DNA from: Chromera velia
Taxonomy: Eukaryota > Sar > Chromeraceae
Assembly: GCA_018398765.1 (NCBI GenBank)
Contig: JAHBMJ010002297.1
Span: 2,672 to 19,572 of the forward strand
Direction of reading: 5' to 3'
DNA length: 16,901 nt
The first letter of the stretch is position 1, and every line of letters starts with the position of its first letter. A program made the translations under genes and the position numbers. Positions 1 to 8,339 of the stretch are shown piece by piece. The notes under the pieces were generated by a model. It saw nothing but the letters and a program-made list of their open reading frames with translations, did not search any database and was not told where the DNA came from.

Positions 1-55
1 CCCCGCCCCGCCCCCCCTGCACAATCAGATATCGAGGGCAAAGGCATCGACTTAC

Positions 56-924
56 CAAAGGATACAGCTCTAGTGTGCCAGGGCTGGGACAGCCTCCTCA
101 TCAGCATCACTTCGAGCCCCCTTATAGTCATCAGCTTGAAGAGCTGAGGGAACATACAGTCGCCTCCCAAGTCCGCATCCCTGAGATAACAGTATGTGAG
201 AATCTGCAACCAGGCATCAAAGAGTTCGGAGGTAGACCTCTAGACATTAAAGAACCAAAGACGCAGCTCAAAAAGGCACCACTTGACAATGTAATGCTTT
301 TTTACTCAAAACAGAGATAAACCGTGCATAAACAAATTGTAGAGATGGCAGACGCCAGACAATATATCCATTGCCTGAAAAAGGAGAACGAAATGTACGC
401 ACATGGATGTCTGCCTAGCTGGTGAGGATCTAAACGTACCTGAAGAACCAGAATTGGGGTCTGCTTTTCGATAGCAGACAGGGTGAAGTCACGGCCGACG
501 GCGTCGCCGCTATAGAGGATAGCTACCTGAGGAACAGAGAACTCCTCTCGATTAAAATTCTTCTCCGTAATTTCTAGTGCACTCTTGACCATCAGGGAAA
601 GATCCAGTCGGGACAGCAGCTCAAAGAGGAAAAGACGTGCAATCATCGTAGACTCTGAAGATGCCGCCAGCTCGGTGGCAGTATTGAGTACGTAAGCAGA
701 GGCTTTGTTTTTCTCGAAGTAGTCTTTCAATTTTGGCAGGAAAACCTCCTAATGAAACCGCACTGCCTCAGCATACCCCTTTGCCATTTCGTTTAGAAGT
801 TTTACTAGCTGCTCGAAGCCCCCCTCTCCCAGATCTCTCTTCAGCTGGACTGTCACACGGGTTGAGAACGGGAGGAAGCCCTCCCACTCTCTCGAAAGCA
901 AGGCCATCGTCTCTCTGCGCCGAG
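56..924 (-). CDS. Unrecognised helical protein, internal exons (partial, one in-frame TAG)
   Basis: I do not recognise the family. The larger exon reads minus-strand 924 to 440 and gives a helix-rich, charged sequence (for example VTVQLKRDLGEGGFEQLVKL, then KLKDYFEKNKASAYVL, then RLFLFELLSRLDLSLMVKSA). It starts after a possible acceptor (TACGTACAG at 933-925) or at an ATG at 907-905. It ends PILVLQ at a good donor, CAG|GTACGT (GT at 439-438). The next exon probably begins at 203 after GGTTGCAG and reads ILTYCYLRDADLGGDCMFPQ in phase. It ends at 56 with donor TTTG|GTAAGT, so the gene would leave the window to the left. An alternative acceptor at 181 (TATCTCAG) would give a short tail ending in a TAG at 72-70. 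A single in-frame TAG at 751-749 interrupts the big exon, with good protein on both sides in the same frame. It may be a pseudogene, a mutated allele, or a mis-modelled splice. Coding is likely; the exon borders are inferred. Confidence 0.5.
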
Positions 925-1819
925 CTGTACGTATGTACTTGAACCGATTCAAACAGCGGCAAGAAACACAGACAATGAAAAAGTTGTTTGGAGTCAAAAC
1001 GATGGTCAGACACAAGCCGGCAGAGACAAGTGAGGGGTAGCGCAGTCTGTACAGATGGGAATAGGCCAGAGGTGGCCAGAGGTCAATTGATTGGCACATG
1101 CAAAGATCTTTATGCAGCTGGATGCTTCCAGAACTGGTGGATCGATCTGTGTAGGTCAGGCGCATCTATATATCTATGCCGGACCAATACATGCCCGGGG
1201 AGGCGATAAGACAATATACACCACCAGAGGTCACGCCGGCTTGTTTTTATGTTGTTGGAATGCTTTTAGATACAAGTTTGCTTCAATGGCAATTCCAGAA
1301 AGCAAGTCAGAACTAAGATAACAACTTGAAGGTCAGACGCGCGCGTATTAAATGCATGCATGCACTTTCGCATGCACTCCGATGATTGCTTGAGGGGCAC
1401 GCAACAAAAGTGCCCCCCAAGTCAAGCAAAAATAATTAGCGCGCGTGCGAACGTACTCAAAATGTCTGACCTTGCTGCTTCATACTGCTTTTGTCTGATA
1501 TTTGCATCAGACCAAACTACAATCTGAGAGCAGATCGAAAACGGCTCCACATAAAAAGAGCTCAAAGTCATAGACAACCTCTCGACAGTGCGATTGCTGC
1601 GTAGTAGAGGGCAAGATTCGCTTATTGTGGCTTTTAATTACACAACGTTCAAACCGGCGTTCAGTCTGCTTGTCCTACCTCATGCACATTGATCCGAAAG
1701 ACCATCTGGTGGTAGGCTTGCCTTATGAGCGTCTTCTATACAGATAAACAACTGTGTATCTTCTTTTCTCAACAATCTCTTTACCCAAAACAGCTGCCAG
1801 GCCCTTCTGAGGTCATCTA
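925..1819. other. Non-coding stretch; possible upstream intron or 5' flank
   Basis: No convincing exon is seen on either strand. Open frames here are short and low in protein character. It includes a TGCATGCATGCA run at 1353-1364 with a further GCATGCA at 1370, a GCGCGCG tract near 1339, and a hairpin at 1386-1428. The part next to 924 reads as a pyrimidine-bearing acceptor region on the minus strand, so some of this may be intron of the gene at 56-924. Confidence 0.4.
1386..1428. other. Imperfect 15-bp hairpin
   Basis: Left arm TTGCTTGA followed directly by GGGGCAC pairs with right arm GTGCCCC and TCAAGCAA. The right arm carries a 5-nt bulge (CCAAG), and the loop is about 9 nt. It lies just after the TGCATGCA cluster. 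It could be a cruciform, a small RNA hairpin or a transposon relic; the sequence alone does not decide. Confidence 0.4.
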
Positions 1820-2024
1820 TTGTGCATGAACGATTTAAAGATCAAAAGAGTCCAACGTAATGTTACATACCACTTGTGCTGCTTCGCCATTTGCGGCTTG
1901 CCATTTTTGGCTACTCAGTTCGCCTTGTGGGACGTTTGTGGGCAATGCAACAACACAGTGTCATCAGTAAGTGGCTTTGGGGGGGCTTTTATCCCAAAGC
2001 AATTCGTGTGTATAAAGTTTCTTT

Positions 2025-2284
2025 TTGTGCAAGTCATTGGAGAGGCTCAATCTGTCAGATCTGGCTAGCTTGTTTGCCTTTCCATATGCGTTAACTGCAC
2101 CCACAACACTGAAAAGCATCTTTCGGAGCATTAAGAGGAGTACTAGCACATCAGCACCTATGAATCGCCGCGGGTCGCCGCCCCCACAAGAACTAATTGC
2201 AGATTTTGTCGCTTTGGGGCTGCCTCTCACCTCCACCTCCAGGAGAGTGGGGGACGGTTTTGCCCGAAAGGACCTAGGTAGGTC
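2025..2284 (+). other. Doubtful coding segment, unrecognised
   Basis: The plus frame gives a reasonable-looking protein stretch (LASLFAFPYALTAPTTLKSI, later PPPQELIADFVALGLPL). It could be an exon starting after CTGTCAG near 2062 and ending at the donor-like CTAG|GTAGGT near 2277. The opposite strand is also open from 2323 to 1964, so strand and coding status are not secure. A direct repeat GAGAGTGGGGGA occurs near 2243 and again near 2310, which argues for a repeat relic instead. Confidence 0.15.
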
Positions 2285-2360
2285 ATTTATTAATTGGTCC
2301 TTCTTGGGAGAGTGGGGGAGCAAATCCAGTCGCCAGACCTGGTTAGGTAGGGTTAATTAA

Positions 2361-2765
2361 AACTAAATAGTTTTAGGGGTGATTATCTACTTTTCGATTG
2401 TATTTATTGCATCATGCATAGATATACCAATTATACAGCTACTATTATGGTTACTAAAATATAATTATAATCTAATATTGATACAACTAGCTTCAATTCT
2501 TTGTTTTATCTTTTGTTTTAAAAGAATCACGTTTTAAAGAATGTTTATTAAATTTAAAAGCTTATAAACAACGATTAAATATAATAGAACACCCTATGTT
2601 ATTCCTATATTTCAAAGTCTAAAATGATGTTAAAGTCCGGTAGGTCTCATTATGTCATGGACATGGATAAACAGGTGAAAAGAGACCTCTTTGTAAGTCA
2701 AAGACTCTGTAGAAAGACTCTGCTCTACAGATGAACTAAACCACAAGGTTGATTCATTTCAAATC
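2361..2765. other. AT-rich intergenic tract
   Basis: Strongly AT-rich with homopolymer runs, frequent stops in all frames and no gene. Around 2700-2730 a short tandem motif (AGACTCTGTAGA, AGACTCTGCTCTACAG) is visible. I see no promoter that I can support. Confidence 0.5.
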
Positions 2766-3071
2766 ATGCCGTTCAACTTGTATCTTCCTGTCTCCGCCTC
2801 TTGTGTTCTCCCCTCCCTGCGGTCACTTAACCTTACAAGCATGCAGACACTGACCGAGTCGGACTCATCCATCTCCAACTTCGCGCCGGCCCTGCCGAAG
2901 GTGAAAGCCACAGCAAAGGCGAGAGTTTCGGCCGTTGCAACCTCCACCACTATCACCACCACACACAAACATACAGTGAAGGGCGAGCTCAAGCCAACTA
3001 CGATCTCTACATCTATTGGGTTGAACAAAGAGGCTGACAAAGACACTCCTCAGGCTGCTAAGGAGCACTAA
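2766..3071 (+). CDS. Possible small protein or terminal exon, Thr/Ala/Lys-rich
   Basis: A 101-codon frame from ATG 2766 to TAA 3069-3071, with an in-frame stop upstream at 2694-2696. I do not recognise it. From residue 26 the sequence is low in complexity and rich in Thr, Ala, Ser and Lys (LPKVKATAKARVSAVATS, then TTITTTHKHTVKGELKPTT) and ends QAAKEH. Codon third positions are G/C-rich in this frame, unlike the AT-rich flanks, which favours the plus strand although the minus strand is also open. The first 25 residues are hydrophobic (MPFNLYLPVSASCVLPSL) and may not belong to the protein. An acceptor-like CTTACAAGCATGCAG near 2833-2847 could start a last exon, or a second ATG at 2841 could be used. 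Purine-rich DNA with A-tracts follows and may be 3' UTR. Confidence is limited by length and low complexity. Confidence 0.35.
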   Translation: MPFNLYLPVSASCVLPSLRSLNLTSMQTLTESDSSISNFAPALPKVKATAKARVSAVATSTTITTTHKHTVKGELKPTTISTSIGLNKEADKDTPQAAKEH

Positions 3072-4093
3072 AGACGGAGGGACGGGGAGACTTTCTTCGA
3101 CTGTCACAGGAGGATGAGAGGAGTTGATGGGGAGAAAAGAAGGAGAAAGGCAGAACACGTTCTTCTTTTCTTGAGTTTTTTTTCTTTTCTTTCCAGGTTT
3201 TCCTCGATTGACCGAAATAAAAAAGAGAGCAAAAGAAAGACGCGCGTGAATTATAATCATAACAAGAGCGTCAAACGGGGGAGTTGGAAAAAAAAAAGAA
3301 AAACTCACGAGAAAGAAGTGTTTAGCTTTCGGTTGACAGAATCAAGAGACGTGAGAAAAAAAAAAGTGTCGGTAGTATTAATGATCTGTATTAAAAAAGA
3401 AAAAACGGTCGCCTTTGCGATTGTTTTTTCGTGTGTCCGTCATAGTCTATGAATCCGCGTGAGTCTCTTACACCAAGTTTATAGATTCCTCGTGTATGTC
3501 AGAACTGGGGGTGATCTGACACTATATAGAGGTCTGAGTCTGTGCACCAATCGGTATATTCCTTTTTTTTTTTTTTTTTCCTGGGCCCGGGTTCACTTGT
3601 CATCCTTTATAATACTTAGAAACATCGTGTGTCCATTCTGATCGATAGTCACTTTCGATAAAAAGAAAAATACGGAGGCAACAAAACCCTCGATCAAATT
3701 ATTTGAAGCAATCAAAAACTTCATTTCACTACTATTTTCTTTTAGTATTTAACTAAACACTAGACTAAACACCTTCCTAAGTTTTATTCTCATGCAGTTA
3801 AGAAAAGGACACACGCATGCTATGCGCTAAGATTTGGGTATAGAACCCCAAACTTAAAAGGGAGATGCATGCTATGCGCTAGTCTAGACATAAGAAAATA
3901 GAGTTAAAAGAAAGTATTTAATGAAAGAAAAATGAATCTTAAATAATAGAAAATAATAGAAAAGAGGCAACGAATTTAATAGTTTAACTTGGATAAGGAG
4001 ACAAGATCAAACGATTGAAAATAAAAATAAAAAGAAGTAAAAGGATAAGAAAAGACAAGAATTAGGTAAAGACGATCTCTAAGTTAGGACCTA
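3072..4093. other. A/T-rich non-coding DNA with homopolymer runs
   Basis: No gene is supported. 3072-3450 is purine-rich with A-tracts; a T17 run sits at 3563-3579 directly before the palindromic CTGGGCCCGGGTT. 3650-4080 is very A-rich with recurring AATAATAGAAAA-type words. Confidence 0.5.
3814..3882 (+). repeat. Short direct repeat GCATGCTATGCGCTA, two copies
   Basis: The 15-mer GCATGCTATGCGCTA occurs near 3816 and again near 3867, about 50 bp apart in AT-rich DNA. The second copy is preceded by T, making a TGCATGC site. Between them lies ACCCCAAACTT. Origin unknown. Confidence 0.6.
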
Positions 4094-4165
4094 GCCTCCG
4101 TAGCCTAATGGTCAGGACGAGAGGCTCGGACCGAGAGGTCCCGAGTTCGAGTCCCACCATCAGTA
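4094..4165 (+). other. tRNA-like relic (CGG loop), probable SINE head
   Basis: An A-box-like TAGCCTAATGG at 4101-4111 and a B-box-like AGTTCGAGTCC at 4144-4154 have tRNA spacing. The anticodon loop position reads CTCGGAC with CGG in the middle (Pro type), and GAGAGGTCCCGAGTTCGAG resembles eukaryotic tRNA-Pro. The D stem pairs (GCCT/AGGA apart from one mismatch), but the anticodon, T and acceptor stems pair poorly. It is therefore not a working tRNA. The repeat body that follows fits a tRNA-derived SINE. Confidence 0.5.
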
Positions 4166-4186
4166 GAATTCCAAAATACATACATC

Positions 4187-4482
4187 CGAATAAAGCACGG
4201 TCTAAAATCGATAAGAACTGAATAAGACCTGGTCTAAAATCGAAGATAAAAAGAAGCGCGGTCAGAAATCGAGATGTCGAATAGTGCGCGGTCTGAATTC
4301 GAATAACCATCAGACCAAAAACCGAATAGTGCACGGTCTGAATTCGAAGTACCCGAATACCACTCGGTCGAAACTCACAATACCCGATTTTATCTGGTCG
4401 AATTCTGCGCGGTCTGAATTCGAATTTAAGTGTGGCGATTAATCGGCTCTGAAGTCGAATAATCGCCCGGTCTGAATAGACT
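4187..4482 (+). repeat. Degenerate ~30-bp (15-bp based) tandem repeat
   Basis: The core GCRCGGTCTGAATTCGAATA recurs with GGTCT/GGTC at 4199, 4231, 4260, 4290, 4335, 4366, 4396, 4411 and 4469. Steps are mostly 29-32 bp or simple fractions and multiples of that (15, 45). It begins about 30 bp after the tRNA-like relic. Together they look like one element. Confidence 0.6.
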
Positions 4483-4779
4483 GTCGCATCTGCAAAATCG
4501 GATCACGCAAGAAAAATCAAAATCCAGATTTCCCCGAGAGGATCTCCGAGGTCATAGGTCATCTTGGGAGGTCCGACACCATCAGAATTGCCTTTCTGAA
4601 GTCAACTTCCAAACTTGAGTAAAAACGTAAAGATCTGCATTCGATATTGACATGAAATTGAGTGATAAGCGATCAACCTTAGCGCTATAGATTGAATTTT
4701 CTGGAACCTAACCTCTGACTCTTCAGACACTTAGATTATCTTGGAGCCCCACTGACTAGTGTCACTTCCCTTTGTCTAT
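4483..4779. other. Non-coding gap before the copia remnant
   Basis: No gene, LTR start or target-site duplication is seen. A short near-palindrome, CCCCGAGAGGATCTCCGAGG, lies near 4533. Confidence 0.4.
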
Positions 4780-4800
4780 TCTGAGGGCTTCCTGTAGCTC

Positions 4801-5490
4801 TTAACAGGGGTTTCTCTGGGATCTGGGAAGGGGGGAGGGGTTGGAAGTGGGGCTGAGGAGGATGATGCCTTCTCAAATATTGATGTAGAGGAAGTGCAGG
4901 ATGCAGATGATGTTTGTCCTACCCGATTCTCTTCTTCCTTTGCTTCAGCTTGTTTCTTTCCTGAAGTCTCTTGGATGGCTACCAAGCTGTTCGAGCGCTG
5001 CCTTGTCTCCTCTGAGTCAGCCAGCTCAGAGGGTGTGAGTGCTGCTTCATCTTTTCTTCCTCAGGCACCTGCAGGCTCGTAAATCCAGAACAGCCAACTG
5101 GAGATGCATGTCAAGCAGGAGGGGAGGAAAGAGAAAGAAGAGACTGAGGGAAATGAAGAATGCATGGGTCCTCGGAGGGCCCGTTGGAAAGGAAGAGAAG
5201 ACGGGGCAATGCCTCCATCCCCTATCGCAAGTGCTGTGTCAGGGATTTGGATTGGAAGAGAGGAGGATGCACTTTGTGTACAGGAAGTTAAAAAGGAGAA
5301 GGAAAAGGAAGGGGTGCACGTGGCACCGGAAGATGAAAAGGAGAAAGAAGATGAAGAAGAGGCATTGAGGGAGCGCCTTGGAGAATTGAAAGAACGGCTT
5401 GCGCAGGTGATTAGGGAAAAAGAAAAGAGGAGACGCCCTCTTCCCCGTGTTGTCCCGATCGATGCCGAGATCGATCCAAAAGAAAATGAT
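4801..5490 (+). pseudogene. Copia polyprotein linker region (acidic, coiled-coil-like), broken
   Basis: One frame runs from GVSLGSGKGGGVGSGAEEDD through EEVQDADDVCPTRF to a TAA at 5080-5082 and resumes in the same frame. It continues to the charged stretch KEKEDEEEALRERLGELKER followed by EKRRRPLPRVVPIDAEIDPK. Such a low-conservation charged segment commonly separates integrase from reverse transcriptase in copia polyproteins. I assign it from its position directly before, and in continuity with, the reverse transcriptase; by itself it has no diagnostic motif. Near 5475-5495, in an A-rich run (CCAAAAGAAAATGAT), the frame must shift to continue as MIDHVNRRKGHTDATAEEVA into the reverse transcriptase. 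High Glu/Lys/Arg content suggests helix or coiled coil. Confidence 0.5.
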
Positions 5491-6240
5491 AGATCACGTG
5501 AACCGCCGGAAGGGCCATACAGATGCAACAGCAGAAGAAGTGGCAGGGGGGAGTCATGAAGGCGGAATACACAGTGAGCTTGAGAGGTTCTTGGAAGAGA
5601 AGGTGTTTGCCTGGGGGGTGCGTTTACCCTGGGGAAGGAAGGCGATGCATTGCCGTTGGGTACTCACCTGGAAGAAAAAAGGAGGAGAGAGGGTAGCGAA
5701 GGCTCGTTTGGTGGTGAAAGGCTTTCAGAATGATCGAAAGGACTTATAAACATATTCAGGTATGGCTGATTGGTGGTCGGTGTTGCTTGTTCTTTCTTTT
5801 GCTGCCACTAAGGGATGAGGGTGTGCAAAGTCTCAGACTGATGTGCGGACTGCCTTCCTGCCTGCCGAAATGAAAGATGAAGTCTTTGTGCATTTGCCTG
5901 ACAATCTGCCTGACGCTCTGCCTGAGTGGATGAAGGGGGGGTGCGTATTTAAATTGAACAAAGCCATGTATAGACTGGCCGATGCTCCTCGTCTGTACAC
6001 TCAGAGTTTGAGAAAGATTGGAAGACAAGAGGGTTGGGAAGAGTTGAGGGAAAGTGTGTTTGCAAAGAAAGATGGAAAAAGAGAGATCGAAGCTGTTATG
6101 CTCATGCATGTGGATGATCTACTTATCTTTGCTGTTGACCTTCTCACTCACTTTACACTCATCCAGAAGAGACTCAAGATGGATGAGCCTGAATTGTTGG
6201 AGGAGGGAGAAAGTTTTGAGTACTTCGGCAACGAAGGATG
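5490..6240 (+). pseudogene. Copia reverse transcriptase (RVT_2 type), decayed
   Basis: This would copy element RNA into DNA in the cytoplasmic particle. The frame begins around ATAEEVAGGSHEGGIHSELE and then shows classic copia landmarks. These are HCRWVLTWKKK and AKARLVVKGFQ near 5645-5730, DVRTAFLPAEM from 5840, FKLNKAMYRLADAPRLY near 5950-6000, and the catalytic-site equivalent MHVDDLLIFA (VDD codons at 6110-6118). In-frame breaks are a TAA at 5747-5749 and a TGA near 5813, both inside the conserved block between the GFQ and DVRTAF motifs. Another frameshift near 6220-6235 ends this frame at TGA 6245-6247. Several conserved positions also differ from the family (His before VDD, Arg in MYRLADAPR). 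It follows the linker and leads into the RNase H part. The family assignment is firm; activity is excluded by the stops. Confidence 0.8.
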
Positions 6241-7126
6241 GTTATGAGATTGGGCAGAAGGAGTACCTCAATTCGATTGAGATTGATGAGAAGAAATTGC
6301 ATGGAGGGAAACTGAATGCATCTCTTCTTGAAGCTCCAGAAGCACAGGAAGTCTTGAATGATCTGATCCCTCTGATGCAAAAATGCACAGGTATCACAGG
6401 GTGGGTTGTTCAGACACTTCCTTCCATCTCTTTTCTTTTCAATAAGTTGTCTCGATGATCGACTCGGCCATCTGCAGAGAAGGTTGAGGGGGTGTTGCGT
6501 CTTCTTCTGCATGCTCAAAAAATAGAAAGGTCTCTAAGACTTGTTTTCATGCCTTGTCCCAATCCCAAGATTATCCTCTTCCATCATGGTTCTTTTTCTC
6601 TTTCTCGGGGGGAGGGGCGGGCAGGGTATGAGGCTTTTCTAGTTGATCAGAGCGAGTCAATTGAATCCATATGAGAGAACAATCTTTTTGCGTGGAAATC
6701 TAAACAAATCAAGAGAGTCTTGAATTCCAGTACGTCTTTTGAGCTCTATGTATAGCATGAAACAGTGAAGAAAGCGTATGCATAGAAGTCGTTTGCAGAG
6801 GCTCTCTGGCAGAAGAAAGTCCTGATCGAATTCGTGATTGATTCTGCTCTTCTAATGGAATAGTTAGAGATGGAAGAGGCGAGATCGGAGCCTCATCTGC
6901 AAAGCATGCTTCGATTTGTTCGGCAAGAGTTGAGAGCAATGGGAGTCAAAACATTGTGGTGACCGACAAATCTCATGCATGCAGACAGACAGACAAAATT
7001 GAAACTTTCAAAGGACAGAGGCACTCAGTATCTCCCTCATGATCGATCGACTGCAGTCAAATCAGGTGCGAGACGGAAGGTAATTGATTTTGCAAAGAAG
7101 GTTTGCTTTGTTCGCCCTAACTGTTA
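6230..7126 (+). pseudogene. Copia RT C-terminal region and RNase H, decayed
   Basis: After the frameshift one frame runs to TAG 7124-7126. It reads DGYEIGQKEYLNSIEIDEKK, then TGWVVQTLPSISFLFNKLSR, then STRPSAEKVEGVLRLLLHAQ. This is the copia segment that passes from the RT connection domain to RNase H. Further on, WKSKQIKRVLNSSTSFELY matches the RNase H region around the usual SKKQ..SS.E motif, and MHADRQTKLKLSKDRGTQYL resembles the polyprotein C-terminus. Internal stops are TGA near 6456, TGA near 6672, TAG at 6757, 6781 and 6861, and TGA near 6960. Few or no further frameshifts are needed, so decay is mainly by point mutation. The region would remove RNA from RNA:DNA hybrids in an intact element. 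It lies directly before the polypurine tract. Confidence 0.7.
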
Positions 7127-7151
7127 GTGAGTGACCGTTCATTGTATTCAC

Positions 7152-7165
7152 AATGAGGGGGTGAT
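7152..7165 (+). promoter_or_regulatory. Polypurine tract of the copia element
   Basis: AATGAGGGGGTGAT, directly followed by TGTAAGGGC. This matches the usual copia layout of a G-rich purine tract ending next to an LTR that starts TGT. It lies about 25 bp after the last codon of the RNase H frame. Confidence 0.6.
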
Positions 7166-7381
7166 TGTAAGGGCTTAGTATAGGATTGCCGCCGCATGAT
7201 AGTGAAATATGTGGCAGGGGTGCGCTCCGTATATTGAATTAATTCTGAGTGAGATCTGCGTTTGGATACAATAACAGATTGAATGACAGAAGAGAAGAAG
7301 TTTCTTCTCTCTGTCAGTTCTCTCTCTATAAAACTATGAGACCAAGTAAATCTATGTTTATTGTCTGTTAGAGTCCAACCA
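7166..7381 (+). repeat. 3' LTR of the copia remnant (3' border uncertain)
   Basis: Starts TGTAAGGGCTTAG right after the polypurine tract. It contains a TATA box, TATAAAA at 7327-7333, preceded by a CT-rich stretch, which fits a U3 promoter. The right border is a guess at CCAACCA (7375-7381), since no second LTR is present to compare. Confidence 0.5.
7327..7333 (+). promoter_or_regulatory. TATA box in the LTR
   Basis: TATAAAA inside the 3' LTR after TTCTCTCTC. It is placed where a U3/R promoter would be, about 160 bp from the LTR start. Confidence 0.45.
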
Positions 7382-7463
7382 CCTTTCAAAAAGCAGCCTA
7401 GAGCTCCAGAGCCTCGCAAATCAAGTACAAGCCACTGAAATAAAGGCCAAGCTCTGAACTCAC

Positions 7464-7517
7464 CTTCTACAGGGGCTGTCTGAGGTGGTCCCTCCACACA
7501 CCTCGAAGTGGATTTAA
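7464..7517 (-). other. Possible 54-nt exon
   Basis: On the minus strand an acceptor-like TATGAATGCAG is followed by 54 nt reading KSTSRCVEGPPQTAPVE. It ends in an excellent donor, GAAG|GTGAGT (7464/7463). No partner exon is identified, and the donor region resembles the dispersed GGAGARTTCAGGGC motif, so it may be chance. Confidence 0.2.
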
Positions 7518-7865
7518 CTGCATTCATATTCAGAAGACATACATATGAAAAAGAGTCCATAGATGTATCAAGAACAGAAACAGGTAGATGGGAGAAAAAT
7601 TAAAGGCTTAGAAAATGAATTCAAAAGGTTTTACAACAATCTAGCTGTTTTTTTTTCTGCATGTGCATAAGCAGAGAATATGAGGCGCACAAGGCGCAAC
7701 CCTGATGCATGACCCGAGACGGCCCACAATAGAGCAGATTAAGAACAAAAAAAGAATACGTACCATAAATTTATACAAGATGAATGCTGTCCTGAACACT
7801 TTTCATCCAAAAAATGTGTCTTTTCTGTGATGCGAAAGAAAAAAAAATCTTTCGTATTTTTACTG

Positions 7866-7893
7866 AGGGAGAATTCAGGGCTAAATTCTCCCT
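7866..7893. repeat. Hairpin family copy 1
   Basis: Arms GGGAGAATT and AATTCTCCC with centre CAGGGCTA. The first of four close copies in 440 bp. Confidence 0.8.
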
Positions 7894-8059
7894 TGGGTGA
7901 AACGGCTCAAAGTGCTGTACATTGAGAGCTGTGAGGACAGAAAGAGTGTAGTTGGCACGATTTCGATCAAGATGAATGCTGTCCCAAACACTTTTCATCC
8001 AAAGAACATCTCTTTTCTATGGTGCGAAAGAAAAAAAAATCCTTCGTATTTTGATTAAA

Positions 8060-8086
8060 GGAGAATATTCAGGGCTAAATTCTCCC
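8060..8086. repeat. Hairpin family copy 2
   Basis: Arms GGAGAAT(AT)T and AATTCTCC with centre CAGGGCTA. A 2-nt insertion in the left arm distinguishes it from copy 1. Confidence 0.75.
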
Positions 8087-8115
8087 TCGGACGATATCTT
8101 TTTGACATACTTCAA

Positions 8116-8145
8116 GAGGGAGAATTCAGCCCTGAATTCTCCCTC
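8116..8145. repeat. Hairpin family copy 3, perfect 14-bp arms
   Basis: GAGGGAGAATTCAG, then CC, then CTGAATTCTCCCTC. The arms are exact reverse complements with a 2-nt centre. It is the best-preserved member. Confidence 0.85.
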
Positions 8146-8267
8146 AGTGACAATAAAAAAATTTTTTTTGATGAAGCAAAAAAAAGATGACTTATTTCGG
8201 TAAAAGAAGCCAAAAAAACTACTCAAAAAAATTTTTTCTCAAAAAAAAATTTTTCCACATACTCATC

Positions 8268-8297
8268 AAAGGAGAATTTAACCCTGAATTCTCCCTC
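8268..8297. repeat. Hairpin family copy 4
   Basis: Left arm AAAGGAGAATTTA, right arm CTGAATTCTCCCTC with centre ACC; partly decayed. Between copies 3 and 4 lie several A-run/T-run palindromes such as AAAAAAATTTTTT. Confidence 0.75.
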
Positions 8298-8339
8298 GCC
8301 AAATATTTTTTCACATAGTCCGAGAGGGAGAGGTGGAAC

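Larger units (their letters stand above)
4780..7381 (+). mobile_element. Ty1/copia-type LTR retrotransposon remnant, 5'-deleted
   Basis: In order it shows a charged linker, copia reverse transcriptase, RNase H, a polypurine tract and a 3' LTR. Neither gag, protease nor integrase core is recognisable upstream, and no matching 5' LTR is found in the window, so the left half is deleted or too decayed. The coding part has at least two frameshifts and about ten stops of all three kinds, so it is long dead. Confidence 0.8.
7779..8089 (+). repeat. Two diverged ~115-bp direct repeats, 192 bp apart
   Basis: Copy 1 (7779 to about 7893) and copy 2 (7971 to about 8089) both start GATGAATGCTGTCC, share ACACTTTTCATCCAAA and contain a small hairpin, GCGAAAGA then an A-run then TCTTTCGT (copy 2: CCTTCGT). 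Both end in the hairpin GGAGAATTCAGGGCTAAATTCTCC (given here only as a descriptor; arms GGAGAATT and AATTCTCC). The remaining sequence between them differs. Confidence 0.75.

Noticed and set aside
1-20. CCCCGCC runs as a CpG-island promoter
   Set aside because: Only 20 bases at the window edge; a similar cluster at 10378 lies beside no gene start.
3563-3579. T17 run as a retroposon poly(A) tail
   Set aside because: No retroposed gene or element body is visible next to it on the minus strand, and no target duplication was found.
4094-4165. Functional tRNA-Pro gene
   Set aside because: Box motifs are good, but the acceptor, anticodon and T stems do not pair.
5061-5528. Ser-rich minus-strand ORF
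   Set aside because: It is the complement of the charged copia linker; Ser-rich content is the shadow of Lys/Glu codons on the other strand.
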